Of a DNA stretch of 64,000 bases, positions 59,266 through 64,000 are shown piece by piece. Position 1 is the first letter of the stretch. The number at the start of each line of letters is the position of its first letter. The notes beneath the pieces were generated by a model that ran no database searches, was not told where the DNA came from, and was given only the letters and a program-made list of their open reading frames with translations. Location of the stretch: NCBI GenBank assembly GCA_024699855.1, contig JAMPIQ010000002.1, forward strand, positions 9,176,001 through 9,240,000, in the 5' to 3' direction. Source of the stretch: Aphelenchoides besseyi (taxonomy: Eukaryota; Nematoda; Chromadorea; Rhabditida; Aphelenchoididae). Both the position numbers and the translations under genes were made by a program.

Positions 59266-61105
59266 TTACAAAGCAATTAACCTTAAGAAGTATGCTAAAG
59301 TTGCACTCAATGCAGCTGAAATGGAACGAGATCTTTTAGCCACTATGAAAGAACTAAACTAACCGGCAGCTGGCAACGTTACCAACCAAGTTATTAGAAT
59401 GTTGCCAAAAACCGACCACTTCACTGATTTCGGATCTTGTAAGGCGCCAACGGCCACCACACTTCCAATTTTGCAATGAGTGCTGGAGATTGGAAGTCCC
59501 GCCTTACTCGCCAACAGTACAATCACTGCAGCTCCGACTTCGATGCAAAATCCTCTAAACGAACGTGAACGAATACTCGAATACAAAATTTACTTTGGTG
59601 GCGTAATTTCGGTAATATCCTGACCGACAGTGTAAATTACGCGATGTCCTAAAACCCACAGTCCAATGCACATGCCAACAGCACCAAATAAAAGCAACAG
59701 AATCGGTGTTTCACCCTCTTGCGCCGCACTGCCTGTATGGTATATTGCATAAAGCGAAACTAACGGTGCAATTGCGTTGGAGACATCGTTACCGCCCTGA
59801 AACACTCTAAAACTATTTTGAAACGAAAAATAACGAACATGTGCAAAACCACCAAAACAAGCGACAAACGCCTGAAGGAAGCCGAACAGCCCGTAGGTTT
59901 GTTCGTCTTTTGCTCGTCCTGCTCCAACGAAACGTTGCCATGAATTTTGTGTTTTTGTAGCTGAATTCTCGTATTTAAATAGACAAACTCGATTTCTTAC
60001 AAGTCGTAGCGGTCACTGTTTCCGTCACTCGTTCCGATTGCAAAAGCTGCTTGTCATTTTCGGATGTTTCAATCGATCCCAAACGAACGTTAGATCGATA
60101 TTCTTCTACAATCAACTTTTCTTGAAAGCAAATGGATAAGTGTTTACCTTTAATTGCACTTTTTATTCGCTTTACCCAAAACAACTTCACAAACAACGCG
60201 ACCAACAGACCGCCGATGAGTGAAACGACAACAACTTTAATTAACGGCCATTTGTCGAAACCCAAATCTGAAATCTTCATCACGTCTGCTCACATATTCT
60301 CTCGATTACATGCTGAACCGTCATAGATTACGGCAAAACAGTTAAAGGAAACGCAAATAAAGTACAGAAACGGTAAAAGTTGAAGACCCGCACGAAATGG
60401 TTTCTTCTGAAAGATCAAAAAGTTCGTTTTCACGTCACTTTGCACTCACTCGTTGCAGCACTGAGTGTTCAACCAACAAGTACAAGAGAACTGAAAAAAG
60501 GCCCGCAAAAAGTGGAGAAATTAGCCACGACAGAACTGAAATATCATTGCACTTTAGTTACCCTTTAACAACATACAAATGTTGGAAATTGCATTCCATC
60601 GAATACCGGCCCATCCACGAAAGACAACTGAAAAGCCAATTGTTGCTCCAACAATACTGTGACTTGTGGAAACGGGAGCATTGAAATAGGTTGCAATCAA
60701 GACCCAAATTGCACAACCTTGAAGTTCAATTCAAATTGAACGTAAATCTTCTCCCACCTCCGAGAATAGCAATCTGACCCAAAAGCAGTTCTTTTTCGGA
60801 TCCTTGATATAGACTCAGATCAATAGCTCCCTTTCGCATTGTATCAATAACCACATAACCTGTAATATCGGAACTCAAAACTTCTATTCATCTTTAAACT
60901 CACCAAGAAGAACGGCACCAAGTGTTTCGAAGATTGTGCCCAATATATAGGCCTGATACAACGTAAGAACACCGCTTCCAACAGACGATCCAAACGAATT
61001 CGCCGTATCGTTAGCACCGATGGCAAATGCCAAAGCAAAAGCTATCACAAAGCCGAGAATCAGAGCCCAAAGCATTTCACCTTGGAATATGCTCAACGAA
61101 TCCAT
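59266..61105 (-). CDS. Sodium-dependent phosphate transporter, PiT family (SLC20)
   Basis: PiT proteins import inorganic phosphate with Na+ across the plasma membrane. The start at 61105 gives [19 protein letters not shown]; 19 nt upstream is a TTTTAG acceptor-like site. The first PiT repeat has [16 protein letters not shown] and then [16 protein letters not shown]. The second repeat, after a large cytoplasmic loop ([19 protein letters not shown] ... acidic/Ser-rich), has [13 protein letters not shown] and [18 protein letters not shown]. The C-terminus needs one more splice at about 59350: [20 protein letters not shown], ending at 59266, restores the final membrane span. Without that splice the frame stops at 59359. 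Both signature motifs (GAND and GGND) are intact, so the transporter is predicted to be active. Confidence 0.92.
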
Positions 61106-61655
61106 TTGCTTCAGGGTCCGAGTTCTAAAATTGTTAATAAATTCACGTTGAGAGCAAGAAAGTTGTTGTCGAAATGCAAAGATCATATTCTCGGTTAGTT
61201 TACGACCGAGATTATCAGTTCAAATTACGAAAATTGAGTTCAAACATTAACCAAAACTACTCGAGATCACACTCGTTAGCGGCGATAAGCGTCCGGAAGA
61301 GTTAGACGTTTCATCGTATTTGTTTTTTGCACAATTTTGGCGCCGTCGCGAAAACTCAAACCGACAGCGCAACGACGTCGAATGGCCGAATCAGAACAAA
61401 AATTTTAGTTCGCAACGATCGTTGATGATTGATGAGTTTTGACGGTACGTCGATTGAATTGAGCAAACTTGAGCTAATCGAGCGTATGATTCAAAAATCG
61501 AACTTGTTGTTTTGTGATGTTTCCCGCAGACAATTCAAAGACACGTGATTTCCTTGAACCGTCAATTTTCGAAGTAGATTGAAAGAGCACAACAAAATCG
61601 ATTTGAAAGTTTATTCGTAGAAAATATAAGTCATATCAGAGGCGTTTTGGTCGTT
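61106..61655. other. Intergenic region between PiT and cathepsin B
   Basis: About 550 bp holding the PiT promoter and the 3' flank of the protease gene. Nothing else recognised. Confidence 0.4.
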
Positions 61656-62931
<1,276 letters not shown>

Positions 62932-63903
62932 TTCGACGTTCCAAATTCGAATGATTGAACGTAATCGAGAGCCATGTTTTAAACAATTGTCTTATCAGTT
63001 GACTCAAAAATGCCGAACCTTAAAGCCAAAAGTTCTTGATCAAATGGGTGGAGTCGTTCAATCAGACACTTTGTGTGTGAGCACTTCGATGGACAATCGC
63101 ATTATTGTGCAAGCTATCGCACTGTTTAATTTTTGGTTTTATGGACAAGTTCGGTTAATTAAACGATTTTCGTTCATTATTGCCGTCATTGAATCCTGTT
63201 GAATAACCAAACAAATCGATTTCATAATTGCAGACGCGTGATTATTTGCACCATCAACAAAAGAACTGATTCTTATCTGTCCTTTCCATTGATGATCTGC
63301 GTAGTTTTAGTTACGATCAAAAAGAACAGCATTAAGTCATTAATCGAGTATCACGGGTCTTTTTGTTCGAACGCCGCAATTCCTTTGCTTGTGGTCATGA
63401 TCCCTTATCATCGACTAGTTGCTTTCGAATCAAAAAATAAAGGCGAACGTCCGTTTTTAGACTCGTCGATTAGCTAATGACAATTGATAATGACGAACAA
63501 TGTACACGATTCTTTGTCTTTGTTACCGTGTAATTGTTTGAACTAATATTAGATTTTCGTTATTCATTATTGGGACTTTTACAATCTTGAGTTACGCGTA
63601 CAACTGACAAACAGAAACTAAAGACGATTTTGTTTGAATACGATGACTGGACAAAATTCTAAGGCACAAGTTCATAGCCGGAACTTTAGTGTCCACGAGT
63701 GTTTAAAGTTCTTATGCGCAAAGACAAACATCGATCTTCATCGATATATTCTCTTCATTGTTTGTAGGTTACAATTAGAATTGTTTGCAAATGACCAACG
63801 TTCTATGGTTTTTTTGACAGTCGAATGTCAATTGTGCTTCACATAATTGCAGATTATTGCCAAAGCAATTCAATTACTGCTTATCATACGCAGCAATAGC
63901 GAA
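62932..63903. other. Intergenic region, 1 kb, no supported gene
   Basis: Plus-strand ORFs at 63199-63477 and 63634-63846 have no motif or convincing splice partner. Confidence 0.4.
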
Positions 63904-63975
63904 ATGAAGTCGAGTTGTTTTGGTCCAATTACTTGCAAATCGACCGATAAACTCCTCGGCTTATCGTTGGCGGTG
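63904..63975 (+). CDS. Possible first exon of a gene running off the window
   Basis: ATG 63904 opens a 24-codon segment, MKSSCFGPITCKSTDKLLGL plus SLAV, that ends at a clear donor GTAAGC. Without splicing, a stop follows six codons later. The Cys-containing start followed by a hydrophobic run could be the N-terminus of a small multi-pass membrane protein. The rest lies outside the window, so no product can be named. Confidence 0.35.
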
Positions 63976-64000
63976 GTAAGCACGAGTCTGCTCTAGCGTG

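Overview
The window is a piece of animal nuclear genome. It is most likely from a nematode. Its genes are split by many very short introns, mostly 30-50 nt, with GT-AG borders. Two nuclear receptors carry nematode-type P-boxes (CSACAAYFRR and CCSCSSFFRR). There is a degenerin/ENaC channel. Several start codons sit directly after a splice-acceptor-like TTTTAG/TTTCAG, as expected if mRNAs are capped by spliced-leader trans-splicing. I cannot name the species.

Layout. 0-13.7 kb, + strand: the end of a dihydrodiol dehydrogenase-like gene, a peroxisomal ABCD3/PMP70-type half transporter, a small six-cysteine membrane protein, a large class C GPCR with two ligand-binding modules, and phosphopantothenoylcysteine synthetase. 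13.8-30.6 kb: ubiquitin-activating enzyme E1 (-), mitochondrial acyl carrier protein (+), a proline-rich protein of unknown function (+), mitochondrial NAD kinase 2 (-), V-ATPase subunit C (-), a nuclear hormone receptor (-) and Rho GTPase (-). 30.6-43.7 kb is sparser: a seven-transmembrane receptor (-), a protein with three DSG repeats (-), a second nuclear hormone receptor (-), a small membrane protein (-) and a few doubtful ORFs. 43.9-48.2 kb: a glutathione S-transferase cluster with one intact and two broken copies, a tRNA-Thr, and a recent mariner/Tc1-type element with perfect 238-bp inverted ends. 48.3-64 kb: a DEG/ENaC channel (-), a complex I NDUFV3-like peptide (+), exocyst Sec10 (-) with a short-chain dehydrogenase gene lying inside one of its introns on the other strand, a ZASP/ALP-like muscle Z-line protein (+), a PiT phosphate transporter (-), a cathepsin B-like protease (-) and the possible first exon of another gene.

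Most of the genes are metabolic or cell-biological housekeeping genes: coenzyme A and NADP synthesis, ubiquitin activation, acyl carrier protein, V-ATPase, exocyst, Rho, phosphate uptake and peroxisomal transport. They are interleaved with receptors and channels. I see no single pathway cluster apart from the GST group, and no prokaryotic, viral or CRISPR content. The most interesting items are the tandem-Venus-flytrap GPCR, the nested dehydrogenase, the N-terminally truncated mariner with identical ends, the decaying GST cluster, the cathepsin B that lacks the occluding-loop histidines, and a 12-nt microexon in Rho. All exon models were made by eye from splice signals, reading frame and remembered family features; none has been checked against transcripts or databases.
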